From contig JANRIX010000022.1 of the NCBI GenBank assembly GCA_033764435.1, positions 1 through 64,000 on the forward strand: a stretch of 64,000 bases of DNA, given 5' to 3'. The stretch comes from JAEUMY01 sp033764435 (GTDB lineage: Bacteria; Pseudomonadota; Gammaproteobacteria; Burkholderiales; Usitatibacteraceae). The notes under the pieces are model-generated. The model made no database searches. It was not told where the DNA came from and saw only the letters and a list, made by a program, of their open reading frames with translations. Position 1 is the first letter of the stretch. Each line of letters opens with the position of its first letter. Below are positions 15,370 to 24,304 of the stretch, piece by piece. Both the position numbers and the translations under genes were made by a program.

Positions 15370-16164
15370 CTATTTCTTCTTGGGCGCGGCCTGGCCGGCC
15401 TTCTCGATGGCGGCTAGCTTTTGCCGCAATCCCCCCAGCAGTTTTTCCATCTGGCTGATGACGGCGTCCCGCTCCTTCTTCGCCTCTTCAAGCTTGCTGC
15501 GGTCGACAAAGGAGAGCTTGGTATTGGCCAATCGGCCTTCCACGGCTTCGGCGCCTTTGGCATAAGCCTCGCCGTACTTCGGTTTGCCAAACTCGGAAAG
15601 GTCCGCCAGTTGCTCGGCCGTGATGTCCGCCAGCGGGTATTGCTTGCCGCCAGCCACGATGTTGTTGTGCTCGTCCAGGCTGAAGCCGTGGCGGCGCAGA
15701 AGGATTTGTTCGTCCTGGCTTGGCGTGATGCGAACATCCTTGGCGAGTCCGCCGGTTTGTCCCAGCGACTCGGAGCGGGTCTTGACCTGCGCGAGTTGCT
15801 CCTTCCTCGTCGCATCACGGGCGTTGGCTTCGGCCCGGGTCTTGTAGATGCCGGTGTTCTCCAGCTGGCCCATGATGCCGTTCAACTGGCCAACGGATTT
15901 CACCGTGCCGAGCGCCGTGGGCGGCCAGTTCTTGATCTCCAGCTCATCCCTGTCATTGACCCGGGCATTGAAGGACTTGAGCGCTGCCGCCTCTGCCGCG
16001 GTGGGCACCGGCACGGGCGCGTTGGCGCCGTTGGCGGCCATGACCTTCTTGATATAGCTCTCGGCGATCTTGCCTTCGGGGCTGCGCTGCACGGGCTGGG
16101 CGAAGAGATTGCCGCAGACCAGGCACGCGATTAACAGGAGGGGGGACAGTGAGCGCAATTGCAT
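15370..16164 (-). CDS. Unknown periplasmic protein in the arn cluster
   Basis: A 264-residue protein with a signal peptide (MQLRSLSPLLLIACLVCGNLFAQ without the last residues) and a mostly charged, helical mature part. It ends in a coiled-coil-like segment (EEAKKERDAVISQMEKLLGGLRQ without the last residues) and a lysine-rich tail. I recognise no family. The ATG at 16164 is chosen over 16194 because the signal peptide begins there. It sits between the ArnB-like and ArnC-like genes, so a role in envelope or lipid A modification is a guess from position only. It does not resemble ArnD, the deformylase missing from this cluster. Confidence 0.75.
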   Translation of the reverse strand: MQLRSLSPLLLIACLVCGNLFAQPVQRSPEGKIAESYIKKVMAANGANAPVPVPTAAEAAALKSFNARVNDRDELEIKNWPPTALGTVKSVGQLNGIMGQLENTGIYKTRAEANARDATRKEQLAQVKTRSESLGQTGGLAKDVRITPSQDEQILLRRHGFSLDEHNNIVAGGKQYPLADITAEQLADLSEFGKPKYGEAYAKGAEAVEGRLANTKLSFVDRSKLEEAKKERDAVISQMEKLLGGLRQKLAAIEKAGQAAPKKK

Positions 16165-16190
16165 GGGATACCTCGCTTCGGCCGGACTGT

Positions 16191-17324
16191 TCAATCGATC
16201 AGTTGCAGCAGATTTTCGCAGACTCGCGCGACATCCGCCTCGGTCATCGTGGGGAAGAGTGGCAGGGTCACGGTTTCACGGGCGATACGTTCGGCATTGG
16301 GGTGCTCGCCTTCGCGATGGCCCAGGCCGCGGAAAAGGGTGGTGAGATGCATGGCCTCGTACGACACGCCGATGCCGATGCCGCGTTCATGCATGGCGGC
16401 CATGAAATCCTTGCGGCTGCGCTGCATGCGTGGGAGCGGCAGCAGCACGCAGAACATGTTCCAGCTGTGGCCCGACGGGTCGTCCGCATGGGCCTTGGCG
16501 GGCAGCACCAGCCCGGTCGCGGCCGCAAGCGGTTCGAGGTGGCGGAAGTAGTCTGCCGCCAGTTGCTGGCGGCGCGCACACCACTCGTCCAGCCGGGACA
16601 ATTGGGCCAGGCCCAGTCGCGCGCTCACGTCGCTCATGTTGAACTTGCCGCCGGCTTCGGCAATGTCGCGTGTGCCATCAGCCAGCCGCTGGATGCCGTG
16701 GAAGCGCAGCACTTCCGCGCGCTTGACCTCGGCCGCCGTCGCGCAGACGAGCGCGCCGCCTTCGATGGTGGTCATGTTCTTGTTGGGATGGAAGCTGAAC
16801 GTCGCCATGTCGCCGAAGGCGCCGATCTTGCGGCCTTTCCACGACGAACCGATGGCCAGCGCCGCGTCCTCGACGATGCGAATATTCGCGCGTTGCGCGA
16901 TGGCTATCAGCCGGTCCATGTCGCAGGCCAGCCCGGAGAAATGCGTCGGCACGATGGCCTTGGTGCGGGGCGTGATGGCGCGCTCCACCTGGTCCAGATC
17001 GAGATTGCGGGTAATCAGGTCGCAATCGACGAACACGGTCTTCGCGCCACTTCGGTGGATCATGTTGCCCACCGAAAAGAACGTCATGGCCGAGGTGATG
17101 ACCTCGTCGCCGGGCTTGAGGCCAATGATGTTGAAGGCCAATTCCATCGCCGCCGTGGCCGAGGTCATGACCCGCACCGGACGGCCACCCAGGTAGTCGG
17201 ACAGGGCCTGCTCGAAGGCCTGCACCTTCGGCCCGCTTGCGATCCAGTGCGAGCGCAGCGTGTCCGCTACCTCCGCGATCATCCATTCATCAAGGGTGGG
17301 GCGGGCAAAGGGCAGGTAGTGCAT
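16191..17324 (-). CDS. arnB: ArnB-type PLP-dependent aminotransferase
   Basis: A 377-residue DegT/DnrJ/EryC1-family enzyme. ArnB transaminates UDP-4-keto-arabinose to UDP-L-Ara4N. It has the start YLPFARPTLDEWMI, TSATAAMELAF, the cofactor-binding EDAALAIGSSW and the lysine motif SFHPNKNMTTIEGGAL, in which Lys forms the PLP Schiff base. Context (ArnT, ArnE/F-like, ArnC, ArnA halves) supports ArnB over other sugar aminotransferases. A palindrome copy encodes ANIR directly before the EDAA motif. Confidence 0.9.
   Translation of the reverse strand: MHYLPFARPTLDEWMIAEVADTLRSHWIASGPKVQAFEQALSDYLGGRPVRVMTSATAAMELAFNIIGLKPGDEVITSAMTFFSVGNMIHRSGAKTVFVDCDLITRNLDLDQVERAITPRTKAIVPTHFSGLACDMDRLIAIAQRANIRIVEDAALAIGSSWKGRKIGAFGDMATFSFHPNKNMTTIEGGALVCATAAEVKRAEVLRFHGIQRLADGTRDIAEAGGKFNMSDVSARLGLAQLSRLDEWCARRQQLAADYFRHLEPLAAATGLVLPAKAHADDPSGHSWNMFCVLLPLPRMQRSRKDFMAAMHERGIGIGVSYEAMHLTTLFRGLGHREGEHPNAERIARETVTLPLFPTMTEADVARVCENLLQLID
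16878..16889. repeat. Iterated palindrome (coding, ANIR)
   Basis: Exact copy in the arnB-like gene, read as Ala-Asn-Ile-Arg ahead of the PLP-contacting EDAA motif. Confidence 0.95.
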
Positions 17325-17357
17325 GGTGTGAGCGGAAATTGTGCGGGGACGGGTGCG

Positions 17358-17729
17358 TCAGGAACGGGCAACCAGCCACACGCCGATGATGATGAAGCTG
17401 ATGCCGAGCAGCTTCTGTCCGGTGATGGCCTCACCGAACAGGTAGTAGGCGGCAACCGCATTGACGATGTAGCCGATGGACAGCATGGGATAGGCAATGC
17501 TGACCGGCACACGCGACAGCGCCATGATCCACACGACCACGCTCACCACGTAGCAAGCGAGGCCGCCCAGGATGTGCGGCTGGGTGGCAAGCTGCATGCC
17601 CACGGGAATGATGTTGCCGCTGGTGAATTCGAACGTGCCGATGCGCGTGGTGCCGGCTTTCAGCAGCAGCTGGGCAGCGGCATTGAGCAGCACGCCGGCG
17701 AGGATGAGGGAGAAGGTGAGGGCATTCAT
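17358..17729 (-). CDS. ArnE/ArnF-like small EamA transporter
   Basis: A 123-residue protein with four hydrophobic segments of the SMR/EamA type (LILAGVLLNAAAQLLLKAG at the start, LLGISFIIIGVWLVA at the end). ArnE and ArnF together flip Ara4N-phosphoundecaprenol across the inner membrane in enterobacteria. Only one such gene is present here, so it may act as a homodimer. It overlaps the arnT-like gene by four bases, which indicates translational coupling. Confidence 0.85.
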   Translation of the reverse strand: MNALTFSLILAGVLLNAAAQLLLKAGTTRIGTFEFTSGNIIPVGMQLATQPHILGGLACYVVSVVVWIMALSRVPVSIAYPMLSIGYIVNAVAAYYLFGEAITGQKLLGISFIIIGVWLVARS

Positions 17730-19372
17730 GGCTTGGCCACGATGATACGGCGATCATCCGCATGCAGCGTTTTCATCGGCAGGCCGAGTGCCTGCAACGC
17801 GGGCAGCGTGTCCGGGTGAACCAGGGCAATGGCGGGACCTGCCGTGTTCCATTCCGCGGCGAAAGCCTCGAGTGTCGGCACGAGATGGCGAGGCTCCATT
17901 TTCAGGCCGTGCTCGAATTCGTCGATGTAGTCCACCAGCCGCACCGTGCGCTGCAGATAGAAGGGCAGGCTCTGGTCATAGGTGCGTACAGCGAATATTC
18001 GCGTGTCGGGCGTGAGTACCGGCGCAAGCTGTGCGGCCATGCCCTGTGCCGACTGGCGTGGCGACAGCTCGCGATAGCCGTTGCTGAAGCCGAGGATGAA
18101 CAGGCTCATGCCGGCCACAATGGCAGCGAGCGCTGCGGGTTTGCGACCGCGCAGCAAAAGCCACGCGCCGGCAATCAGGCCAACCGCAGCGGCCAGCGCG
18201 CCAGCCATGATCCACGGCCGCGCGGCGCTGTAGAGGGCTTTCAGCCAGTCACCCTTGGCGCGATCGGGAATGCCCCAGATGAGTGGCAGGCAGAGCAGGA
18301 CCACGATGCCCACCGGCAGCACCAGTTTCCACATGCGTTCGCCCGGCGTGTCCTGCCACCAGGCGGCAAGTACCAGCGCGAAGATGGGAAACACCGGCAG
18401 GATGTAGGCCGGGAGCTTGGAACTGGAAGCGCTGAAGAAACAGAGGATGAGCAGCGTCCACAGCAGGGCGAAGAGCCGCCAGTCGAAGCCATCCGTCTTG
18501 TGCCGCCACCCCGTCCAGGCGGCCGGGACTACCGCAAGCACCCACGGCAGGAAGCCGCCGAAAAAGATGGGCCAGAAATACCACCACGGTTCTTCGCGCC
18601 GGTGGACCTTGGTGAGGAAGCGTTCGAAATGCTCGTGGATGAAATAGAAGCGCACGAATTCCGGGTTGGCTTGCGCCGCGAACACGTGCCAGGGCACGGT
18701 GATCGCCAGGAACAGCGCGCCGCCGCGCAGCCATTCCAGGCGGGCCAGCAGCGAGAAGTCGCGCCGGACCGCGCAGTAGACGAAGATGGCTGAGGCGGGG
18801 AACACGATGCCGATGAGGCCCTTCGACAGGATGGCGAGCGCCATGCCTGCCCAGGCCAGCAGCATCCAGAGGCGCCGCTCGGCGGCGGCCGATGTCTGCG
18901 CCAGCAGGAAGGCACAGACTGCGACGGTGGTCCAGGCGGTGAGCCCGGTATCGAGCGTGACCACGCCCACGAACGCCAGGAAATAGGGGCTCGCGGCGAG
19001 CATGCCCATCGCCACCCAGCCGGCGTCTGCGGACATGAGCCGGCGCGCGGTATAGCCCAAGGCGCAAAGCGCCAGGAAGCCGCAGAAGAGAACGTAGAGT
19101 CGCGCTCCGAACTCGTTGAAGCCGAAGACCTTGAACGACATCGCCGTCGCCCAGTACTGCAGCGGCGGCTTGTAGAAGTAGGGGATGCCGTTCAGGCGCG
19201 GCGTGACCCAGTCCCCGCTGACCGCCATCTCGCGGGCGATCTCGGAGTAGCGGCCCTCATCGGGATTGGCCAGCGGGCGGGTGCCATGGTGCAGCGAGAC
19301 CAGCAGCACCAGCGCGGTCAGCGCTGCCAGCAACCACCGGGGAAGCAATGAAGGTGGCGAGGTGCTCGTCAC
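17726..19372 (-). CDS. arnT: ArnT-like lipid A aminoarabinose transferase (GT83/PMT family)
   Basis: A 548-residue integral membrane glycosyltransferase with about 12 hydrophobic segments. The first periplasmic loop has NPDEGRYSEIAREM with the catalytic-type acidic residues, followed by DWVTPRLNGIPYFYKPPLQYW, typical of ArnT. ArnT transfers L-Ara4N from undecaprenyl phosphate to lipid A phosphates, lowering affinity for polymyxin. It starts three bases after the smr gene. A palindrome copy encodes RIFA in the soluble C-terminal domain. Confidence 0.9.
   Translation of the reverse strand: MTSTSPPSLLPRWLLAALTALVLLVSLHHGTRPLANPDEGRYSEIAREMAVSGDWVTPRLNGIPYFYKPPLQYWATAMSFKVFGFNEFGARLYVLFCGFLALCALGYTARRLMSADAGWVAMGMLAASPYFLAFVGVVTLDTGLTAWTTVAVCAFLLAQTSAAAERRLWMLLAWAGMALAILSKGLIGIVFPASAIFVYCAVRRDFSLLARLEWLRGGALFLAITVPWHVFAAQANPEFVRFYFIHEHFERFLTKVHRREEPWWYFWPIFFGGFLPWVLAVVPAAWTGWRHKTDGFDWRLFALLWTLLILCFFSASSSKLPAYILPVFPIFALVLAAWWQDTPGERMWKLVLPVGIVVLLCLPLIWGIPDRAKGDWLKALYSAARPWIMAGALAAAVGLIAGAWLLLRGRKPAALAAIVAGMSLFILGFSNGYRELSPRQSAQGMAAQLAPVLTPDTRIFAVRTYDQSLPFYLQRTVRLVDYIDEFEHGLKMEPRHLVPTLEAFAAEWNTAGPAIALVHPDTLPALQALGLPMKTLHADDRRIIVAKP
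17991..18002. repeat. Iterated palindrome (coding, RIFA)
   Basis: Exact copy in the arnT-like gene, read as (T)RIFAV in the periplasmic domain. Confidence 0.95.
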
Positions 19373-19375
19373 GGG

Positions 19376-19948
19376 TCAACCTTTCAGGAGAACGACGACC
19401 GCGCCACTGCCGCCATCCATGGCCGGCGCGTCACAGAAGGCCAGCACGTCATCGCGCAGCGACAGTGACTTGCGCACCTTGCCGCGCAGGATGGGCGCGC
19501 CGGGCGCGGAGCGCAGCCCCTTGCCATGCACAATGCGCACGCAGCGGATGCCGGCGCGGCGGGCGTGAATGAGAAAGGCGGCAAGCAGGTTGCGCGCCTC
19601 GTCGGACGTGGCGCCGTGCAGATCGAGCGAATCTTGCACCGCCCAATGGCCGCGCTTCAACTTCCGCAGAATGTCGCGGGAGAGGCCGGCGCGCAGGTGG
19701 GACTCCGCATTGCCCATTTCGTTGAAATCGTCCCAGCCGCCCGCATCCGTGAGGAGGTCGGCCATGACCTGCCGGTCGTCATCGAAGCGCTTGGCCGCGA
19801 TGGGTCGCGGTTTGGGCTTCGCGATCTCTGCGCGGTTGAGTGGCGCGACCGGCTTGACCCCTTCCATCTCGGCACGGAAGGCGGCGAGATCGTCGTCGAC
19901 AGTTAGGCCGTCAGGCTTCCTGTCCTTGCTATCCGGCTGGGCCATCAC
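19376..19948 (-). CDS. Smr domain protein
   Basis: A 190-residue soluble protein with a C-terminal small MutS-related (Smr) domain. DSLDLHGATSDEARNLLAAF carries the D-L-H-G motif, and VRIVHGKGLRSAPGAPIL carries the HGKG motif. Smr domains have nuclease activity on DNA or RNA; in Escherichia coli SmrB cleaves mRNA at collided ribosomes. The N-terminal 90 residues are polar and low in complexity. It precedes arnT on the same strand. Confidence 0.9.
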   Translation of the reverse strand: MMAQPDSKDRKPDGLTVDDDLAAFRAEMEGVKPVAPLNRAEIAKPKPRPIAAKRFDDDRQVMADLLTDAGGWDDFNEMGNAESHLRAGLSRDILRKLKRGHWAVQDSLDLHGATSDEARNLLAAFLIHARRAGIRCVRIVHGKGLRSAPGAPILRGKVRKSLSLRDDVLAFCDAPAMDGGSGAVVVLLKG

Positions 19949-19958
19949 CCGAGCACTT

Positions 19959-19980
19959 GCGAGTATTCGCGAATATTCGC
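19959..19980. repeat. Double iterated palindrome
   Basis: GCGAGTATTCGC (one mismatch, 19959-19970) overlaps an exact GCGAATATTCGC (19969-19980) by two bases, in the 37-base gap between the trxB stop and the smr start. Confidence 0.95.
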
Positions 19981-19985
19981 AGGGC

Positions 19986-20936
19986 TTACTTCAGGCTTTC
20001 CAGATACTTGTCGGCATCCAGCGCGGCCATGCAACCCGTACCCGCACTGGTGATGGCCTGGCGGTACACATGGTCCTGCACATCGCCGGCCGCAAAAACG
20101 CCGGGCACACTGGTCGCCGTTGCACCCCCCTGCAGCCCGCTCTTGGTGATGATGTAGCCGTCCTTCATCTCCAGCTGACCCGCGAAGATGTCGGTGTTGG
20201 GCTTGTGGCCGATGGCAATGAAGCAGCCGGTAAGTTTCAGATCTTCGGTCTTTCCGTCGACCGTGGACTTGATGCGAATGCCGGTCACGCCAGAATTGTC
20301 GCCGAGGACCTCATCCAGGGTGTGGTTCCACTTGATGGTGACCTTTCCATCCTTCTCCTTGGCGAACAGGCGGTCCTGCAGGATCTTCTCCGAGCGGAAC
20401 TTGTCACGGCGATGGATCACCGTGACGTGGCTGGCGATGTTGGAGAGGTACAGCGCTTCCTCGACCGCCGTATTGCCGCCGCCGACCACGGCGACAGGCT
20501 GGTTCTTGTAGAAGAAGCCGTCGCAGGTTGCGCAGCCGGACACACCCTTGCCCAGGAATTTTGTTTCCGACTCCAGGCCAAGATATTGGGCGGAAGCGCC
20601 GGTCGCAATGATGAGCGCGTCGCAGGTGTACGTGCCGGCATCGCCCTTCAGCGTGAACGGGCGATTCTTGAGATCGACCGTGTGGATGTGATCAAACACG
20701 AGCTCGGTCTTGAACCGCTCCGCATGCTCCTGGAAACGCTGCATCAGCTCGGGCCCTTGCAGATGCTCCTTGTCGGCGGGCCAGTTTTCCACGTCGGTGG
20801 TGGTCATGAGTTGGCCGCCCTGGGCCAGGCCGGTGATGATGACGGGGTTCAGGTTGGCGCGGGCCGCGTAGATGGCGGCAGTGTAGCCGGCGGGGCCGGA
20901 GCCGAGGATGAGAAGGCGAATGTGACGGGTGCTCAT
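19986..20936 (-). CDS. trxB: Thioredoxin reductase
   Basis: A 316-residue NADPH-dependent flavoprotein that reduces thioredoxin. It has the FAD-binding LGSGPAGYTAAIYAARA, the redox-active CATC at residues 135-138, the NADPH-binding VVGGGNTAVEEALYL and the C-terminal GVFAAGDVQDHVYRQA. Length and motif order are standard for the low-molecular-weight class. A possible -10 sequence TATAGT lies on the minus strand at 21003-21008, without a clear -35. Confidence 0.97.
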   Translation of the reverse strand: MSTRHIRLLILGSGPAGYTAAIYAARANLNPVIITGLAQGGQLMTTTDVENWPADKEHLQGPELMQRFQEHAERFKTELVFDHIHTVDLKNRPFTLKGDAGTYTCDALIIATGASAQYLGLESETKFLGKGVSGCATCDGFFYKNQPVAVVGGGNTAVEEALYLSNIASHVTVIHRRDKFRSEKILQDRLFAKEKDGKVTIKWNHTLDEVLGDNSGVTGIRIKSTVDGKTEDLKLTGCFIAIGHKPNTDIFAGQLEMKDGYIITKSGLQGGATATSVPGVFAAGDVQDHVYRQAITSAGTGCMAALDADKYLESLK

Positions 20937-21248
20937 GGAGGGAATCCGGAAGGTGTGTGGCGGTCCGGTGGCGTGGGCCGCAATAGAAAAAATTCAGCCG
21001 GAACTATACCAGCGATGTGGGGGCATCCCGGCGGAAGGCAATCCCCGACTGCGGGGAAAGGCGAGGCGGGCACCGCCCTGGTGCAGGCATCGGACCGGCG
21101 GAGCGGTCGGCCCGATTTGCGGCGATGGCCGGACGGCGCGTGTCCATGACACAATACCCGTGGGAGGTCGTGCTGCGACGCCGGATTTGCTGTTTTTTCC
21201 CCATTTCCCGGGCGGCGCGCCGAATTCAAGGATCGAGGAGGAGCATAG
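20937..21248. other. 312-bp divergent gap between trxB and the crp/fnr-like gene
   Basis: The region is very G+C-rich and contains several short hairpins (for example CCCC/GGGG at 21043-21055 and GGGC/GCCC near 21069-21077). A strong ribosome site AGGAGG sits at 21237-21242 before the downstream gene. No FNR-type TTGAT-N4-ATCAA palindrome or other recognised operator was found. Confidence 0.5.
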
Positions 21249-21902
21249 ATGAACATGCTGAAGACCATTCCGCTGCTGGACGGGTTGTCCGATGAGGATC
21301 TCAAGCTGGTCTCGGAGATGACCATCGAAAAGCAGTTTCCGAAAAACGCCGTCGTCATCACCGAGGGAGAGTTGGGCGACTCGCTCTTCGCCATCATCTC
21401 GGGCCGGGTGAAGGTGTTCATCGGGGACGAGGAAGGTCGCGAGGTGATCCTCAAGATGCTGGGCCCAGGCGATGTGTTCGGCGAGATGTCGCTGATCGAC
21501 CGGCAACCCCGGTCGGCATCCGTCTCCACCATCGAGCCCTGCGTGTTCAAGGTTCTGTCCCATTCGTCATTTGAAGTCTGCCTCGAGCGGGCGCCGCGTA
21601 TCGCCATCGGGGTCATGCATGCCCTGGCCAAGCGCCTGCGGGACGCCGATCGCAAGATCAGCTCGCTCGCACTCATGGATGTCTACGGCCGAGTGGCCCA
21701 CACCCTGCTGGATCTGGCGGTGAAGTCCGACGGCAAGCTGCAGGTGGATCAGAAGCTCTCCCAGCAGGACATCGCCAACATGGTGGGTGCCTCCCGCGAG
21801 ATGGTCAACCGCATCCTGAAGGACCTGACCGAGCGCGGCTACATCACCGTCGAGTCGAAATCCATCACCATCCACAACGAGCGGCTGCCGGTATCGCTCT
21901 GA
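21249..21902 (+). CDS. Crp/Fnr-family transcription regulator
   Basis: A 217-residue regulator with an N-terminal cyclic-nucleotide-binding fold (ITEGELGDSLFAIISGRVKV and GDVFGEMSLIDRQPRSASV) and a C-terminal helix-turn-helix (LSQQDIANMVGASREMVNRIL). The N-terminus lacks the cysteine cluster of FNR, so an iron-sulphur sensor is not expected. The GEMSLIDRQPRSA loop resembles cAMP-binding CRP. It lies 54 bases before ftsK, a neighbourhood seen in other betaproteobacteria. Effector and targets are unknown. Confidence 0.93.
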   Translation: MNMLKTIPLLDGLSDEDLKLVSEMTIEKQFPKNAVVITEGELGDSLFAIISGRVKVFIGDEEGREVILKMLGPGDVFGEMSLIDRQPRSASVSTIEPCVFKVLSHSSFEVCLERAPRIAIGVMHALAKRLRDADRKISSLALMDVYGRVAHTLLDLAVKSDGKLQVDQKLSQQDIANMVGASREMVNRILKDLTERGYITVESKSITIHNERLPVSL

Positions 21903-21942
21903 CGCCTGCCAGGCCGCCCGGGGAATTCCGGGAGGCTCCCGC

Positions 21943-21948
21943 TATAAT
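21943..21948 (+). promoter_or_regulatory. Probable -10 box for ftsK
   Basis: Consensus TATAAT nine bases before the ftsK ATG (21957), implying a near-leaderless transcript. A CCCGG/CCGGG inverted repeat lies just upstream (21917-21931). Confidence 0.5.
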
Positions 21949-21956
21949 CGCCGCCC

Positions 21957-24275
21957 ATGGATGAGTTCGCAGCGGCATCTGTCTCCCCTTCTTCCGGTCC
22001 ATCGACGACCGCCGCGTCTCCGCGGCTGAATCGCATCCTGCGTGAAGCGGGCTGGATCGTCTGTCTGGCGCTGGCCCTCTATCTCGCCCTGGTGCTGGGC
22101 AGTTACCACCGCGCCGACGCAGCCTGGTCCACCAGTGGCGCCGGTGCCGCCGGCACCGTCCTGAACAAGGGCGGGATCATTGGCGCTTGGGTCTCCGACC
22201 TGCTGCTGTTCGCCTTCGGACTCTCGGCATGGTGGTGGGTCGTGCTCTGCGCCTGGCTGGTGCTACGCAGCTACAGCCGAATCGAACAGTGGGGTCTGAT
22301 CGACCGCCGCCATCTCGCCGTGTCTCTTGCCGGCTTCCTGGTCCTGCTGCTGGCCAGTTCGGCCCTTGAGGCCATGCGCCTGCACTCGCTCTCGGTGGCG
22401 CTGCCCCGTCTGCCCGGCGGCATGATCGGCGATGTCCTCTCTTCCGGCATGGGGGCCGCGCTGGGCTTCACCGGCGGCACGCTCCTGCTGCTGGCGATCG
22501 CCGCCGCTGCGTTCAGCCTGTTCACCGGGCTCTCCTGGATCAAGCTGGCCGAGCGGCTGGGTGCGGGCATTGACGCCCTGTGGCTGCGTTTCCAGACTCG
22601 CCGCGAGGCGGAGCGTGACCGTGCCGAAGGCGAAGCCGCGCAGGTGGAGCGCGAGGTCAATGTCGAGACGCTGAAGAAGGTGCTGGAGCGCGACGAGCCG
22701 ACACCCATCCGCATCGAGCCGACCATCCTCGAGATTCCCCAGTCGACCCGGGTGATTAAGGAAAAGCAGGTGCCGCTCTTCCAGGATCTGCCTGACTCGG
22801 CGCTGCCGCCGCTGTCGCTGCTCGACCCGGCGGACAAGCATGTCGAGCGGCCGACGCCAGAGACGCTTGAGTTCACCTCGGCGCTCATTGAACGCAAGCT
22901 GCTGGATTTCAACGTGCAGGTGAAAGTCGTGGCCGCACACCCCGGCCCGGTCATCACCCGCTATGAGATCGATCCGGCGGTCGGGATCAAGGGTTCGCAG
23001 ATCGTCAATCTTGCCCGCGACCTGGCGCGCGCGCTGTCGGTGATTTCCATCCGGGTGGTGGAGACCATCCCCGGCACGTCGCACATGGGCCTTGAAATTC
23101 CCAATCCCAAGCGCGAAATGGTGCGCCTGTCGGAGATTCTCGGTTCGCAGGTCTATGCGGACAACGCATCCAAGCTGACGCTTGCCATGGGCAAGGACAT
23201 CGCGGGCAAGGCCGTCGTGGCCGATCTCGCCAAGATGCCGCATCTGCTCGTGGCTGGCACGACGGGCTCGGGCAAGTCGGTCGGCATCAATGCGATGATC
23301 CTGTCGCTGCTCTACAAGGCCTCGCCCAGCGAGGTGCGCCTCATTCTCATCGATCCGAAAATGCTGGAGCTGTCCGTGTACGAGGGCATCCAGCATTTGC
23401 TGGCGCCCGTGGTGACCGACATGCGCCAGGCGGGTGCTGCGTTGAACTGGTGCGTGGCGGAAATGGACCGCCGCTACAAGCTGATGAGCGCCTTGGGTGT
23501 GCGCAATCTCGCCTCGTACAACCAGAAAGTCTCCGAAGCCAAGGCTGCCGGAAAGCCGATACCGCATCCGTTCTCGCTCACGCCGGACAGCCCCGAACCG
23601 CTGGAGCCCCTGCCGCTTGTCGTGGTCGTGATCGACGAACTCGCCGACTTGATGATGGTGGTAGGCAAGAAGGTGGAAGAGCTGATCGCCCGTCTCGCGC
23701 AGAAGGCGCGTGCATCGGGCATTCACCTGATTCTTGCCACGCAGCGTCCCAGCGTGGACGTGATCACTGGTCTCATCAAGGCCAATGTGCCCACCCGGGT
23801 GGCGTTCCAGGTTTCATCCAAGATCGACTCGCGCACCATCCTCGATCAGCAGGGTGCCGAGGCACTGCTGGGTCAGGGCGACATGCTCTACCTTCCGCCC
23901 GGCACCGGCTTGCCGCAGCGCGTGCACGGTGCGTTCGTTGCGGATGCGGAAGTGCATCGCGTCGTGGAGCACCTCAAGAAACAGGGCGAGCCGTCCTACA
24001 TCGAAGGCATTCTCGACACACCGGAGGAGCAGGCCCAGTCGCTGGAAGGCGGGGGCGGCAACGGTGGTGGGGAGAACGATCCTCTCTACGACCAAGCCGT
24101 GCAGGTGGTGCTGCAGAACAAGCGCGCGTCGATTTCGCTGGTGCAGCGCCATTTGCGCATCGGCTACAACCGCGCAGCGCGCCTGCTGGAAGACATGGAA
24201 AAGGCGGGCCTGGTCTCGCCCATGCAGGGCAACGGCAACCGCGAGATTCTTGCCCCGAACAGGGATGCGCAATGA
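21957..24275 (+). CDS. ftsK: DNA translocase FtsK
   Basis: A 772-residue septal DNA pump that clears and aligns chromosome termini at division. Four hydrophobic segments occupy about residues 30-195. A short linker is followed by the alpha/beta RecA-like motor with Walker A GTTGSGKS (about 434-441) and Walker B VVVVIDELADLMMV (about 555-568). The C-terminal gamma winged helix (DPLYDQAVQVVLQNKRASIS through GLVSPMQGNGNREIL) binds KOPS motifs and contacts XerD. Linker and total length are typical of betaproteobacteria. lolA follows after 29 bases. Confidence 0.97.
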   Translation: MDEFAAASVSPSSGPSTTAASPRLNRILREAGWIVCLALALYLALVLGSYHRADAAWSTSGAGAAGTVLNKGGIIGAWVSDLLLFAFGLSAWWWVVLCAWLVLRSYSRIEQWGLIDRRHLAVSLAGFLVLLLASSALEAMRLHSLSVALPRLPGGMIGDVLSSGMGAALGFTGGTLLLLAIAAAAFSLFTGLSWIKLAERLGAGIDALWLRFQTRREAERDRAEGEAAQVEREVNVETLKKVLERDEPTPIRIEPTILEIPQSTRVIKEKQVPLFQDLPDSALPPLSLLDPADKHVERPTPETLEFTSALIERKLLDFNVQVKVVAAHPGPVITRYEIDPAVGIKGSQIVNLARDLARALSVISIRVVETIPGTSHMGLEIPNPKREMVRLSEILGSQVYADNASKLTLAMGKDIAGKAVVADLAKMPHLLVAGTTGSGKSVGINAMILSLLYKASPSEVRLILIDPKMLELSVYEGIQHLLAPVVTDMRQAGAALNWCVAEMDRRYKLMSALGVRNLASYNQKVSEAKAAGKPIPHPFSLTPDSPEPLEPLPLVVVVIDELADLMMVVGKKVEELIARLAQKARASGIHLILATQRPSVDVITGLIKANVPTRVAFQVSSKIDSRTILDQQGAEALLGQGDMLYLPPGTGLPQRVHGAFVADAEVHRVVEHLKKQGEPSYIEGILDTPEEQAQSLEGGGGNGGGENDPLYDQAVQVVLQNKRASISLVQRHLRIGYNRAARLLEDMEKAGLVSPMQGNGNREILAPNRDAQ

Positions 24276-24304
24276 AGCACTGCGCGGGAGCGGGATCCAC
24301 ATTG

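Noticed and set aside
22263..23726. Long antisense open frame across ftsK
   Set aside because: It is a high-GC shadow of ftsK: low-complexity Arg/His/Gln-rich composition, no ribosome site, no recognisable domain.
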